In this document: positions 46,828 to 56,081 of the stretch, one piece after another | Layout: each line of letters begins with the position of its first letter | Numbering within the stretch: the first letter of the stretch is position 1 | Assembly (NCBI RefSeq): GCF_023074075.1 | Contig: NZ_JADPKT010000003.1 | Coordinates: 294,001 to 358,000, forward strand | DNA from: Bradyrhizobium sp. 138 | Lineage (GTDB): Bacteria > Pseudomonadota > Alphaproteobacteria > Rhizobiales > Xanthobacteraceae | DNA: 64,000 bases | Direction of reading: 5' to 3' | Position numbers and translations under genes: made by a program | Notes under the pieces: generated by a model | Seen by the model: the letters and a program-made list of their open reading frames with translations, nothing else | Told to the model about the DNA's origin: nothing | Database searches by the model: none

Positions 46828-47418
46828 ATGGCATTGGGCGACGCAATCCTCGCATGCCTGACGGAACGTCCGATGACGGGCTACGAGCTCGCCAAGACGT
46901 TCGATTCCTCGATCGGCTTCTTCTGGAAGGCCGACCATCAGCAGATCTACCGCGAGCTCTCCAAGCTGCGCGACCGCGGCCACATCCAGGGCCGCGAGGT
47001 CGTGCAATCTGGCAAGCCCAACAAGCTGGTTTATACGCTTACTCCGGAGGGGCGAACAGCGCTGCGGCACTGGGCCGCGCGGCCAAGCACGCCAGCCTCG
47101 ACCAAGGACGACCTGCTGGTACGCCTCCACGCCCTCGACAGCATCGACATCGAGCCGCTGCGCACCGACCTGATGGCCCGCCTGGAGCACCACCGCGACC
47201 GCCACGCCAATTACGAGCGCATCCTGAAGAAGCGCTTTCCAGACGGCACGGCGGAGGGCCGGCTCGACCTCGGCAACCTGCTGCTGCTCCGCCTGGGGGC
47301 CCGGCACGAGCAGATGGTGGCCGATTTCTGCGAGGAGACGCTTGCCGCGCTCTCGGCGATGAGCGGCAAGGCCAGCGTGGTGCCGCTGGAGGAGGGCAAG
47401 CGCGAGGGGAAGGGCTGA
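46828..47418 (+). CDS. PadR family transcriptional regulator
   Basis: 196 residues. MALGDAILACLTERPMTGYE LAKTFDSSIGFFWKADHQQI YRELSKLRDRGHIQGREVVQ is the winged helix of PadR proteins; the C-terminal half (LRTDLMARLEHHRDRHANYE RILKK) is a long dimerisation helix pair. The start is fixed by AAGGAGG seven bases before. It is divergent from the beta-oxidation operon and is presumably its repressor, controlled by an acyl-CoA or a similar ligand (inferred from location). Confidence 0.94.
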   Translation: MALGDAILACLTERPMTGYELAKTFDSSIGFFWKADHQQIYRELSKLRDRGHIQGREVVQSGKPNKLVYTLTPEGRTALRHWAARPSTPASTKDDLLVRLHALDSIDIEPLRTDLMARLEHHRDRHANYERILKKRFPDGTAEGRLDLGNLLLLRLGARHEQMVADFCEETLAALSAMSGKASVVPLEEGKREGKG

Positions 47419-47447
47419 GGAGCGTCGACGTTGCGCGAACCTCTCTC

Positions 47448-47543
47448 ACTGTCATCGCCCGCGAAGGCGGGCGATCCATTATCCAGAGACGGCGTGGAGA
47501 AGGCGCGGCGTACTGGATGTCCGGTCAAGCCGGGTATGACAGT
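47448..47543. repeat. Palindromic intergenic repeat (family E, ACTGTCATCGCCCGCG...GGGTATGACAGT)
   Basis: The ends are inverted (actgtcat ... atgacagt), with an internal cgcccgcgaaggcgggcg hairpin. Of the widely scattered 'GTCAT...cccgcgaaggcggg' type in this genus (recollection). Confidence 0.7.
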
Positions 47544-47615
47544 AGTGAAAATGGCGAGATCGCCGGCCATCGCAGGTTCCCGCCGCCCAACTTTAAGACA
47601 CCGGCGACGCGTTCC

Positions 47616-47630
47616 TTAACTCGTTATTTA
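47616..47630 (+). promoter_or_regulatory. Candidate CtrA-like box upstream of the podJ-like gene
   Basis: TTAA-N7-TTTA (47616-47630) is one mismatch from the CtrA consensus TTAA-N7-TTAA and lies 128 bases before the start of the polarity-protein gene. Confidence 0.35.
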
Positions 47631-47757
47631 CCGTAACGGACAAAAGTCGGATTTCGAGGCAGACGACCCGCGCCAAATTCGGTTGTGTTTGCAACTGGCG
47701 CGCGTGGGGAGGCTGGAGGCGCCGGGTGGGGCGCCGGAGTCGGAACCGGACAGAGTC

Positions 47758-50700
47758 ATGAATTCGCGCGTATCGTGGAGTGTTGACGGCATCGACCCAT
47801 CCGTCCGGGAGCGGGCCGAAGCTGCTGCGCGCCGCGCCGGCATGTCTCTCAACGATTGGCTGAACTCCACGCTCGGTGAGACCGCCCCGCCAGATTTTCG
47901 CGGACCTTATGACCAGCGTCCGCACCACGTGCCGCAAGCACCGAGCCAGGAAAGCCGCGAAGTCGCCGACATCCACCAGCGGCTCGACGCGATCACCCAG
48001 CAGATCGAACGCATCTCGAAGCCCGCGCCGCGCCAGGACCCGTCAAGACAGGACGCTTCGCGCCCGGACGTCTCGCGCGAGCAGGGCGTCGCGCGTCAGC
48101 TCAACGATGCGATCTCGCGGCTCGATGCGCGGCTGTCGCAAATCTCCAAGCCGCAGCAACCGCAACCGCAGCAGCCGCAGGGGCCGCGCCACGCGCCGGT
48201 CGAGACGCGCCAGCGCCAGGCCGATGCGGTCGAGCGCGCGGCAGCGCAGGTCTATCGCAACTCCCCTCCCCTGAGCCCCGCTTCGTTCGACGTCGCCGTC
48301 GCCGAGATCACGGCGCGGCAGAGCGAGCTCGACGGCTTTACGCCTCGGCAGATGCCGCCGCGTGCCGCGCCGTCGATTGCACCTGCACCCGCTCCTTTCG
48401 CGCCTCCGATGGCGCCGCCCGCGCCTGCCTATGCTCCGCCGCCACCACCGCCGGGGCCGGATTTCTCCTCGCTCGAGCGCCATCTGCTCAAGATCACGAG
48501 CCAGATCGAATCGCTGCAGCGCCCCGACAATACCGAGCAGGCGATCAACGCCTTCCGCAGCGAGCTTGCCGAGATCCGCACCGCCATCACCGAGGCGATG
48601 CCGCGGCGCGCGATCGAATCGATCGAGAACGAGATCCGCTCGCTGCACCGCCGGATCGACGAGACGCGTTCCAACGGCACCGACGGCCAGGTCCTGTCGG
48701 GCATCGAGCACGCGCTGTCCGACATCAAGCAGGTGCTGCGCACGCTGACGCCGGCCGAACAGCTCACCGGCTATGACGAGGCGATCCGCAATCTCGGCGC
48801 CAAGCTCGATTTGATTCTGCGTGCCAATGACGATCCCTCGACGGTGCATCAGCTCGAGAGCGCGATCTCGGCGCTGCGCGGCATCGTCTCCAACGTCGCG
48901 TCCAACGAAGCGCTGGCGCGCCTGTCCGAAGACGTACAGCTGCTGTCGTCCAAGGTCGACCAGGTCACCCGCGCCTCCGGCCAGGGCGACAGCTTTGCGG
49001 TGCTGGAGCAGCGCATTGCAGCGCTCACCGCGGCGCTGGAAACCCGCGAGCGGCCGCAGCCGTCCGAAAGCACCGAGCATCTGGAAGCTGCGATCCGCGC
49101 GCTGTCGGACCGTTTCGACCGCATGCAGGTCGGCAACGATTCCGCCTCGACCTTCGCCCATCTCGAACAGCGTGTCTCATATTTGCTGGAGCGGATCGAA
49201 GCCGCCTCCGACCCGCGCAACGGCAACTTAAGCCGCGTCGAGGACGGGCTGCACGACATTCTCAGACACCTGGAGCGGCAGCAAGCGACGTATTCCGCGC
49301 TGGCCGAGAGCCGCAATTCCGCGCCTGCCGATTCCGGCGTGGTCGATCTCGTCAAGCGCGAGCTGTCCGACATCCGCTTCAGCCAGGCCGAGACCAACCG
49401 CAGCACCCAGGACTCGCTCGACGCCGTCCACAGCGCGCTCGGCCATGTCGTCGATCGCCTCTCCATGATCGAGGGCGATCTGCGCGCGGTGCGCACCGCG
49501 CCGCCGGCCGCTGCGCCGCAGCCGATGCCCATGCCGATGGCCGCTCCCATTGCTGCTTCCATGGAGCCCGCGCCTGTCGCGCGTGAGCCGCGGCCGCAGG
49601 CACAGCAGCCGAAATACGATCCCAAGCCCGAGCTTCCGAATCCCGCCGCGCAGCAACAGGCACAAGCCGCCTTTGCCGCTGCGCCGCGTGAATTCCATGC
49701 CGCTGCCCCCGCCGCGCCGCCGGTGCCGGCGCCGATGGCATCGCAAGTCGCGCCACCCCTGCCGCCGCGCGCGATCAGCGAGATCCTGGAGCCGCACACG
49801 GCGCCCGCGCGCGCTGCGCTCGCCCCGGAATTGCCGCCGGACCATCCGCTCGAGCCGGGCACACGGCCGGGTGGACGTGCCGCCACGCCGTCGGAGCGCA
49901 TCGCCGCCTCCGAGAGCGCGATCAGCGGCATTCCCGCTGCTGCGAAGGAGCCGGTCTCGTCGTCGAGCTTCATCGCGGCCGCCCGCCGCGCCGCCCAGGC
50001 CGCCGCCGCGCAGCCGGAAAAGCCGGCGCGCGGTGCCAAGGGTGGAGCGAAGGCTGGCGCCGATCGCGCCAAGGACAAGGGCAAGGACGGTGGTTCGACC
50101 ATCACCTCGAAGATCCGCTCGCTGCTTGTCGGCGCGAGCGTGGTCGTGATCGTGCTCGGCACCTTCAAGATGGCGATGAATCTGCTGGAGGGCAGCCCGA
50201 CGCCGGCGCCTCAGGCCATGGACAACACCTCAAGCCAGCCCGCTCCGCAGGCCCCGCCGCCGGTGATCGAGAACAAGCCCGCCTCGCCCGAGCAGGTCAC
50301 GCCCTCGATGACCTCGCCGACGCCGATCGGACGGCAATCCCAGAACAATTCCGCGCCGGCGCCCGCCGCCAACTCGGCCTCGGTTGAAATTCCGACGGCG
50401 CCCGCCACGACGCCGCCCGCAGCAGCGCCAAGCAGCGACGTCACCGGTGCGCTGTCGGGCACCAGCCGCGCCAAGCTCAGTCTGATCCAGGTGCCGCCGA
50501 GCGAAAAGCTGCCTGACGGCATCGGCGGCCCGGGCCTGCGCACCGCCGCGATGAAGGGCGATGCGACCGCGGCCTACGAGATCGGCGTGCGCTTTGCCGA
50601 GGGCAAGGGTGTTGCGACGAATTACGACGAAGCCGCCAAATGGTACGACCGCGCGGCGCAGGCCGGCGTCGTGCCCGCGACCTTCCGTCTCGGCACGCTC

Positions 50701-51216
50701 TATGAAAAGGGCCTGGGCGTGAAGAAGGACGCCGACATCGCCCGCCGCTACTACACCCAGGCCGCCGAGCGCGGCAACGCCAAGGCGATGCACAATCTCG
50801 CCGTGCTCGACGCCGACGGCGGTGGACGCGGCGCCAACTACAAGAGCGCGGCGCAGTGGTTCCGGAAAGCAGCCGATCGCGGCGTCGCCGACAGCCAGTT
50901 CAACCTCGGCATCCTCTATGCCCGCGGCATCGGCGTCGAGCAGAACCTCGCCGAATCCTACAAATGGTTCAGCCTGGCAGCCGCTCAAGGCGACGCGGAT
51001 GCCTCCGGCAAGCGCGACGACGTCGCAAAGCGCCTCGACCCGCAATCGCTCGCCGCCGCCAAGCTCGCGATCCAGACCTTCAGCGCCGAGCCGCAGCCGG
51101 ATGATGCCGTCAACGTTCCGGCCCCGAACGGCGGCTGGGACAGTGCGCCGCAGGCAAACGCAAAGCCGGCGCCGAAGCCGGTCGCCACCAAGCGCGCGGC
51201 TTCGGCGGCGCATTGA
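47758..51216 (+). CDS. PodJ-like polar localisation protein with Sel1 repeats
   Basis: 1152 residues. The N-terminus reads SWSVDGIDPSVRERAEAAAR RAGMSLNDWLN, the conserved start of PodJ-like alphaproteobacterial proteins. A long predicted coiled-coil region (about 150-630) with Gln- and Pro-rich spacers follows, then a Pro/Ala-rich linker, one membrane helix (SLLVGASVVVIVLGTFKMAM, about residue 795) and a periplasmic C-terminus with Sel1/TPR-type repeats (AAYEIGVRFAEGKGVATNYD, PATFRLGTLYEKGLGVKKDA, SQFNLGILYARGIGVEQNLA). PodJ localises to the cell pole in Caulobacter and recruits polar proteins. The start at 47758 is chosen for the conserved N-terminus; a longer frame from 47683 exists. Confidence 0.9.
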   Translation: MNSRVSWSVDGIDPSVRERAEAAARRAGMSLNDWLNSTLGETAPPDFRGPYDQRPHHVPQAPSQESREVADIHQRLDAITQQIERISKPAPRQDPSRQDASRPDVSREQGVARQLNDAISRLDARLSQISKPQQPQPQQPQGPRHAPVETRQRQADAVERAAAQVYRNSPPLSPASFDVAVAEITARQSELDGFTPRQMPPRAAPSIAPAPAPFAPPMAPPAPAYAPPPPPPGPDFSSLERHLLKITSQIESLQRPDNTEQAINAFRSELAEIRTAITEAMPRRAIESIENEIRSLHRRIDETRSNGTDGQVLSGIEHALSDIKQVLRTLTPAEQLTGYDEAIRNLGAKLDLILRANDDPSTVHQLESAISALRGIVSNVASNEALARLSEDVQLLSSKVDQVTRASGQGDSFAVLEQRIAALTAALETRERPQPSESTEHLEAAIRALSDRFDRMQVGNDSASTFAHLEQRVSYLLERIEAASDPRNGNLSRVEDGLHDILRHLERQQATYSALAESRNSAPADSGVVDLVKRELSDIRFSQAETNRSTQDSLDAVHSALGHVVDRLSMIEGDLRAVRTAPPAAAPQPMPMPMAAPIAASMEPAPVAREPRPQAQQPKYDPKPELPNPAAQQQAQAAFAAAPREFHAAAPAAPPVPAPMASQVAPPLPPRAISEILEPHTAPARAALAPELPPDHPLEPGTRPGGRAATPSERIAASESAISGIPAAAKEPVSSSSFIAAARRAAQAAAAQPEKPARGAKGGAKAGADRAKDKGKDGGSTITSKIRSLLVGASVVVIVLGTFKMAMNLLEGSPTPAPQAMDNTSSQPAPQAPPPVIENKPASPEQVTPSMTSPTPIGRQSQNNSAPAPAANSASVEIPTAPATTPPAAAPSSDVTGALSGTSRAKLSLIQVPPSEKLPDGIGGPGLRTAAMKGDATAAYEIGVRFAEGKGVATNYDEAAKWYDRAAQAGVVPATFRLGTLYEKGLGVKKDADIARRYYTQAAERGNAKAMHNLAVLDADGGGRGANYKSAAQWFRKAADRGVADSQFNLGILYARGIGVEQNLAESYKWFSLAAAQGDADASGKRDDVAKRLDPQSLAAAKLAIQTFSAEPQPDDAVNVPAPNGGWDSAPQANAKPAPKPVATKRAASAAH

Positions 51217-51254
51217 AGCAACGAGGAAGGTCGGGCCGCGTTGCGCAGTGCCCA

Positions 51255-51420
51255 CCTCTCCCCGACGGGGAGAGGTCGGATTGCTGTGGCGCGCACTTGG
51301 GCGCCTGAGCAATCCGGGTGGGGGGGCCGCAGCATTCGGTGAGACTGTAATCCCTCACCCGGATCGCATCTTCGATGCGTTTCGACCTCTCCCTCCGGGA
51401 GAGGTGATCCGAGGCCGTGG
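51255..51420. repeat. Composite palindromic intergenic repeat (family F)
   Basis: cacctctccccgacggggagaggtcgg is a self-complementary unit, and cgacctctccctccgggagaggtg at 51382-51405 is a second; between them lies gcaatccgggtggggg. No gene is supported in 51217-51577. Confidence 0.7.
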
Positions 51421-51577
51421 CTCGCACTGGTTCAAACAAGTTCATCGCCCTCATTCACCACGCCTAAAATTCCCGGTCCCTCCCGCCGGCGAATTCCGCT
51501 ATTGAGGGGCGGCAATCGTTCCGATCTTCCCGCGGGCATTCCGCGATGGTCGATCCGTCCCGCCGGCGCGTGGTTCA

Positions 51578-52492
51578 ATGCAGCTCTATCTTCCGATCGC
51601 CGATCTTCCGGTCAACGTCTTCCTGGTGCTCGCGATGGGCGCTGCGGTCGGCTTCGTCTCGGGCATGTTCGGGATCGGCGGCGGCTTCCTGATGACCCCG
51701 CTGCTGATCTTCATCGGCATCACGCCGGCGGTTGCGGTCGCCTCCGTCACGAGCCACATTGCGGCCTCCTCGTTTTCCGGCGCGCTGTCTTATTGGCGGC
51801 GGCGGGCAATCGATCCGGCCCTGGCGAGCGTCCTGCTCTGCGGCGGCGTGACAGGGACGGCGCTCGGCGTGTGGACCTTCACGCAGCTTCGCGCGCTCGG
51901 CCAGCTCGATCTGATGATCGCGCTCTCTTACGTCGTGCTGCTCGGCACCGTCGGCAGCCTGATGTTCTCCGAAGGCCTGCGCGCTTTGATGCGAACCCGG
52001 CGCGGCGCGCTGCCGGCGCGGCGCACGCACAACTGGATCCACGGCCTGCCGCTGAAGATGCGGTTCAAGCGCTCCAAGATCTATCTCTCGGTCATCCCCG
52101 TGGTGGTCGTCGGCATCATGATCGGCTTCATCGGCGCCATCATGGGCATCGGCGGCGGCTTCATCCTGGTGCCGATCATGATCTACCTCTTGCGGGTACC
52201 GACCTCGACGGTGATCGGGACCTCGATGGTCCTGACGCTCGTGACGATGCTGTTCGCGACCATGCTGCATGCGGTGACCAATCACCTGGTCGACGCCGTG
52301 CTGGCGCTGATCCTGATGGTCGGCGGCGTCACCGGCGCGCAGTTCGGCGTCCGTGCCGGGCAGAAGATCCGCGGCGAACAATTGCGACTGCTGCTCGGCC
52401 TGCTGATCCTCTCGGTCGGCGTCCGCTTCGCGATCGAGCTCGTGATCCGCCCCGGAGATCTCTTCACCATCCGTGAGCTCGGAGCGAGCTGA
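51578..52492 (+). CDS. TauE/SafE family sulphite/anion exporter
   Basis: 304 residues, eight or so membrane helices in two homologous halves. Each half begins with the family motif: SGMFGIGGGFLMTPLLIFIG and GAIMGIGGGFILVPIMIYLL. Each continues with conserved helices (VASVTSHIAASSFSGAL; VIGTSMVLTLVTMLFATMLH). Members move sulphite, sulphoacetate or other anions across the inner membrane. It is directly followed by the TIGR02186 gene with a one-base overlap. Confidence 0.92.
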   Translation: MQLYLPIADLPVNVFLVLAMGAAVGFVSGMFGIGGGFLMTPLLIFIGITPAVAVASVTSHIAASSFSGALSYWRRRAIDPALASVLLCGGVTGTALGVWTFTQLRALGQLDLMIALSYVVLLGTVGSLMFSEGLRALMRTRRGALPARRTHNWIHGLPLKMRFKRSKIYLSVIPVVVVGIMIGFIGAIMGIGGGFILVPIMIYLLRVPTSTVIGTSMVLTLVTMLFATMLHAVTNHLVDAVLALILMVGGVTGAQFGVRAGQKIRGEQLRLLLGLLILSVGVRFAIELVIRPGDLFTIRELGAS

Positions 52493-53262
52493 TGATGCGC
52501 GCAGCTCTCGCACTGCTGCTCGTCCTGTTGCTCGGCTCGGCCGCGCGCGCCGAGCGGCTGATCGTCTCGGTCTCCAACCACCGCGTCACGGTGACGCCGA
52601 ACTATTCCGGCGAGGAACTGGTGCTGTTCGGCTCGGTCGAGAAGGACGCGACGACGCCCGCTGATCGCACGGCCTATGATCTCGTGGTCACCGTGATGGG
52701 CCCGCGCGCCGATATGGTGACGCGGCGCAAGGAGCGTACCTTCGGGATCTGGATCAACACCGACTACCGGCAGTTCCTGCAGGTGCCGAGCTATCTGGCG
52801 CTGTTCGCCAACCGCCCCTTCGACGCGATCACCTCGCCCGAGATCGCGCGGCGGCAGCAGATCGGGCTCAACAACGTGCTGCTGACGCAGCGGGTCGGCG
52901 GCGACTATGCCGACGTGGTGCCGAACGATGCGTTCCGCACGGCCTTCATCCGCCTGCGCACCCAGCGCGGGCTCTATCGCGAGGATGGAAGCGCGGTGAC
53001 GTTCCTGACGCCGACCCTGTTCCGCACCGGCATTCCATTGCCGGCGGAGGTGCCGATCGGCACCTACGAGGTCGAGATCAAGCTGTTTGCGAACGGCGCG
53101 TTCATCGGCAAGACCGAGACCGCGTTCGAGATCGTCAAGGTCGGCTTCGAGCAGTTCGTCGCCACCACCGCCAGGCAGAACGGGCTGTTCTACGGCCTCG
53201 TCACCGCGGCGATGGCGCTGATGACGGGCTGGATGGCGTCGATCGTGTTTCGGAAGGATTAG
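52492..53262 (+). CDS. TIGR02186 family membrane-anchored protein
   Basis: 256 residues: a signal-like helix at the start (ALALLLVLLLGSAARAERLI), a beta-rich periplasmic part (VSVSNHRVTVTPNYSGEELV, LFGSVEKDATTPADRTAYDL VVTVMGPRADMVTRRKERTF) and one C-terminal membrane helix (FYGLVTAAMALMTGWMASIV). This is an uncharacterised alphaproteobacterial family usually found beside TauE/SafE exporters. Its start overlaps the exporter's stop by one base (TGATG), so the pair is translationally coupled and probably works together. Confidence 0.9.
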   Translation: MMRAALALLLVLLLGSAARAERLIVSVSNHRVTVTPNYSGEELVLFGSVEKDATTPADRTAYDLVVTVMGPRADMVTRRKERTFGIWINTDYRQFLQVPSYLALFANRPFDAITSPEIARRQQIGLNNVLLTQRVGGDYADVVPNDAFRTAFIRLRTQRGLYREDGSAVTFLTPTLFRTGIPLPAEVPIGTYEVEIKLFANGAFIGKTETAFEIVKVGFEQFVATTARQNGLFYGLVTAAMALMTGWMASIVFRKD

Positions 53263-53265
53263 CCT

Positions 53266-53354
53266 CCGTCATTGCGAGCGCAGCGAAGCAATCCAGGCTG
53301 CCGCCGCGGAGGGTTTCTGGATTGCTTCGTCGCAAGGGCTCCTCGCAATGACGG
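53266..53354. repeat. Palindromic intergenic repeat (family B)
   Basis: cgtcattgcgagcgcagcg ... ctcctcgcaatgacggc arms enclose gaagcaatcc and ggattgcttcg; the same unit occurs at 60327-60415. Confidence 0.85.
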
Positions 53355-53365
53355 CGGCGGCTATC

Positions 53366-54139
53366 TCACGGCGCCTCGATCACCGTGGGCACGCCCGGCT
53401 CCAGCAGCCGCAGCCGAGTCCCGAAGCCGAGCAGGTCGAACGTCTTGCGCAGATCCTCGCTGTTCTGGCGGAAATGCGCCCAGCCTTCCGTGTGCACCGG
53501 CACGATCATCGCATCGGGGAAGGCGCGCGCGGTCTCGATGGTGTCGTTGGTGTCCATGGTGAGATGGAACGGCCCGCGCGTTTGCGCGGCGCCGGCAAAG
53601 GGCAGCACCACGCCGCATGTGAAGCGGCGCGCGACTTCGGCGACGCCGTCGAACCAGGTGGTATCGCCGCTGATATAGACCGCGCTGGTGTCCTTGCGGC
53701 TTGAGGACACCACGAAGCCGATCACGTCGCCGGACAGCGGCTCGATGCCGGCTGGGCCGTGGCGCGCCGGCGTCGCGGTGATCGTCAGCGTGCAGCCGTC
53801 GCGGTCCTTGATGTGGGTGGTGGCCCAGGGCGCAAGACCCTCGGCATGACCGCCGAGACGTTTGGCACCGGCTTCGGTGGTCAGCACGCGCTTGACCTTG
53901 TGGAGATAGTCGCGCCCCGAATTGTCGAGATTGTCCGAATGCTGATCATGGCTGAGCAGCACGGCATCGACCGGGCCGATCGCATCGGGCCTCAAGGCGG
54001 GCCCGAGGGTCTTCTCCAGCTTCACATGCGGCAGCTGGTAGGCGCCGGGCGCATCGAAGGTCGGATCGGTGAGCAGGCGGAAGCCGTCGATCTCGATCAG
54101 CGCGGTGGGGCCGCCGATCAGGGTGATGGAAATGGGCAT
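53366..54139 (-). CDS. MBL-fold metallo-hydrolase (UlaG-like)
   Basis: 257 residues. Metal-binding motif VLLSHDQHSDNLDNSGRDYL (HxxHxD-like), with further ligands in TPARHGPAGIEPLSGDVIGF, AVYISGDTTWFDGVAEVARR and MIVPVHTEGWAHFRQNSEDL. Fold and motif resemble UlaG, a ribulose-like sugar lactonase family, but the substrate is unknown. The start at 54139 is decided by AGGAG about eight bases upstream; a TTG at 54145 lies nearer. It is followed leftward by a family B repeat. Confidence 0.9.
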   Translation of the reverse strand: MPISITLIGGPTALIEIDGFRLLTDPTFDAPGAYQLPHVKLEKTLGPALRPDAIGPVDAVLLSHDQHSDNLDNSGRDYLHKVKRVLTTEAGAKRLGGHAEGLAPWATTHIKDRDGCTLTITATPARHGPAGIEPLSGDVIGFVVSSSRKDTSAVYISGDTTWFDGVAEVARRFTCGVVLPFAGAAQTRGPFHLTMDTNDTIETARAFPDAMIVPVHTEGWAHFRQNSEDLRKTFDLLGFGTRLRLLEPGVPTVIEAP

Positions 54140-54151
54140 GATCAACTCCTG

Positions 54152-55063
54152 TTACGAGACGGGCTTTGCAGGCCGCGTCACCAGGTAAATGCCGAGCGCG
54201 ACCGGGATGATGCCGAGGAGGTCGCGCGCCTCGACGTGTTCGCCGAGCACGAGATACGCGAACAGCATGCCGAGCGGCGGCATCAGGAAATGATAGGCGC
54301 TGGCCGCGGTCGCGCCGCACACTTTCAGGAGATGGAACCAGAGCCAATAGGCCAGGATCGAGCCGCCCAGCACGAGGAATGCAAAGGCGCCGATCAGGCT
54401 CGGCGCGACATCGATCGCGTGGATGTCGGCGAAGGTGAGCGCGACCGGCGTCAGCACGATGCCGGCAGCGAGGTTCTGCACGCCGTTGCCGATCCACAAG
54501 GAGCCCTTCGGTGCGAGCAGCTTGAACAGGATCGTGCCGGCGACGATCGAGGCCAGCGAGGCCAGCGTGAAGACGATGCCGTGCAGCGAATCCGTGCCGA
54601 CCGACAGGCGATGCCAGACGATCAGCGTCACACCGGTGATGCCGAGCAGGAGGCCGCAGGCCTTGCGCCATGTCATGCCTTCGCCGAGCAACAGGGCCGC
54701 TAACGCCGCGGTGAATACCGGATTGGCCGATACGATCAGGCCGCCGAGGCCGGCGGAGACCGATTGCAGACCGGTGTAGCCGAGGCCGAGATAGAGCGCG
54801 TTGTTGGCGATGCCGAGCACGGCGAAGATCGCGGCATCGCGCCAGGATAGCGACCAGGCCTCGCCGCGGGCCAGCGTCGCACCGAGGATCAAAATGCCGG
54901 CGAGCGAGAAACGCGCGGCGAGCAGGATCAGCGGCGGGCAATGGGTGACGCCGATCTTGCCGGCGACGAAGGCGTAGCTCCAGAGCAGGCAGAACAGGCC
55001 GATAGCGAGCGGCAGCGTGTTGAAGCGGCGGCTGGGAACCGAAATCGAGGGGGCGAGCGACAT
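54152..55063 (-). CDS. DMT family (EamA) exporter
   Basis: 303 residues, ten membrane helices made of two EamA repeats: PLAIGLFCLLWSYAFVAGKI, FTAALAALLLGEGMTWRKAC GLLLGITGVTLI, and SIVAGTILFKLLAPKGSLWI, MLFAYLVLGEHVEARDLLGI IPVALGIYLV. It probably exports small metabolites or amino acids. It is 12 bases from the MBL gene and on the same strand, and diverges from a LysR regulator, which likely controls it. The start at 55063 fits; no strong ribosome binding site is seen. Confidence 0.93.
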   Translation of the reverse strand: MSLAPSISVPSRRFNTLPLAIGLFCLLWSYAFVAGKIGVTHCPPLILLAARFSLAGILILGATLARGEAWSLSWRDAAIFAVLGIANNALYLGLGYTGLQSVSAGLGGLIVSANPVFTAALAALLLGEGMTWRKACGLLLGITGVTLIVWHRLSVGTDSLHGIVFTLASLASIVAGTILFKLLAPKGSLWIGNGVQNLAAGIVLTPVALTFADIHAIDVAPSLIGAFAFLVLGGSILAYWLWFHLLKVCGATAASAYHFLMPPLGMLFAYLVLGEHVEARDLLGIIPVALGIYLVTRPAKPVS

Positions 55064-55116
55064 GAGGGCATTCTCGGATGTTTTTCTTCTGGCCCTCGAT
55101 CTAGGGAGACCGCTTG

Positions 55117-55135
55117 TCATTTGGAAATTAAATGA
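55117..55135. promoter_or_regulatory. Candidate LysR operator
   Basis: TCATTT-N7-AAATGA (55117-55135) is a 19-bp inverted repeat in the 110-bp space between the EamA and LysR genes. Binding of such T...A palindromes is common for LysR proteins. Confidence 0.5.
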
Positions 55136-55173
55136 TTAACTGCCGATAAGTTGATTTTCGAATGGAGTCAGCC

Positions 55174-56037
55174 ATGCTGGATCTCGATCTGCTGCGCAGC
55201 TTCGTCTCAGTGGTGGAAGCCGGCGGCTTCACCCGCGCCGGCGAACGCGTCCACCGCACGCAATCGACCGTCAGCCAGCAGATCAAGCGGCTCGAGGAGG
55301 ACGTCGGCCAGGTGCTGCTGCATCGCGACGGCAAGGACGTGCGACCGACGGAGGCCGGCGAGCGGCTGCTGTCCTATGCGCGGCGGCTGCTCTCGCTGGC
55401 CGAGGAGGCGCGCGACGTGCTGCGCCAGCCGGATGGCGAAGGCGCGATCCGGCTCGGAATCCCCGAGGATTTTGCGGCGTACCGGCTGACGAAGCTGCTG
55501 GGCGCATTCTCGCGCTCGCATCCTGCGCTGCGGCTCGACGTGCGCGCCGACCAGAGTAAGCACCTCGCCCGGGATCTCGAACGCGGCGAGCTCGACCTTG
55601 CGCTGTACAAGCGCGAGGCTGGTGCGAACGGTGCCATCGCGGTGTGGCCGGAGCAGGTGCATTGGGTCACCAGCAAAAGCCATCCCGTCGACGTCAGCGT
55701 GGCGTCGGTGCCGCTGATCGGCTTTCCGCTCGGCTGCATCTATCGCGCCGGCGCCATCCACGCGCTGGAAAGCGCGGGCCGCGCCTGGCACACCGCCTAT
55801 ACGTCATCGAGCCTTTCCGGCATCCAGGCCGCCGTCGCCGCCGGCATGGGCCTCAGCATCCTGTCGGAGATGTCGATCCAGTCCGACCACCGGGTGCTGA
55901 CGGCGAAGGAAGGTTTTGCGCCGATCAACAAGACCGAAGTCGCACTGATGGCATCGCCCGATGCGAGCCCGGCAACGCTGCGGCTTGCGGATCGTCTCGC
56001 CGAGTTTTGTGATGCGGTGCAGGCCAAGGCGGCTTGA
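55174..56037 (+). CDS. LysR family transcriptional regulator
   Basis: 287 residues from the ATG at 55174. DLLRSFVSVVEAGGFTRAGE RVHRTQSTVSQQIKRLEEDV is the winged helix-turn-helix; the rest (IRLGIPEDFAAYRLTKLLGA, LDLALYKREAGANGAIAVWP, GMGLSILSEMSI) is a periplasmic-binding-like ligand domain. GGAG lies eight bases upstream, so the earlier ATG at 55162 was rejected. It diverges from the EamA exporter. Confidence 0.94.
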   Translation: MLDLDLLRSFVSVVEAGGFTRAGERVHRTQSTVSQQIKRLEEDVGQVLLHRDGKDVRPTEAGERLLSYARRLLSLAEEARDVLRQPDGEGAIRLGIPEDFAAYRLTKLLGAFSRSHPALRLDVRADQSKHLARDLERGELDLALYKREAGANGAIAVWPEQVHWVTSKSHPVDVSVASVPLIGFPLGCIYRAGAIHALESAGRAWHTAYTSSSLSGIQAAVAAGMGLSILSEMSIQSDHRVLTAKEGFAPINKTEVALMASPDASPATLRLADRLAEFCDAVQAKAA

Positions 56038-56081
56038 AGGCTGCTTGAAGCCGGCTTGAGCCGCGCGGCTGCGCCCGCCGC

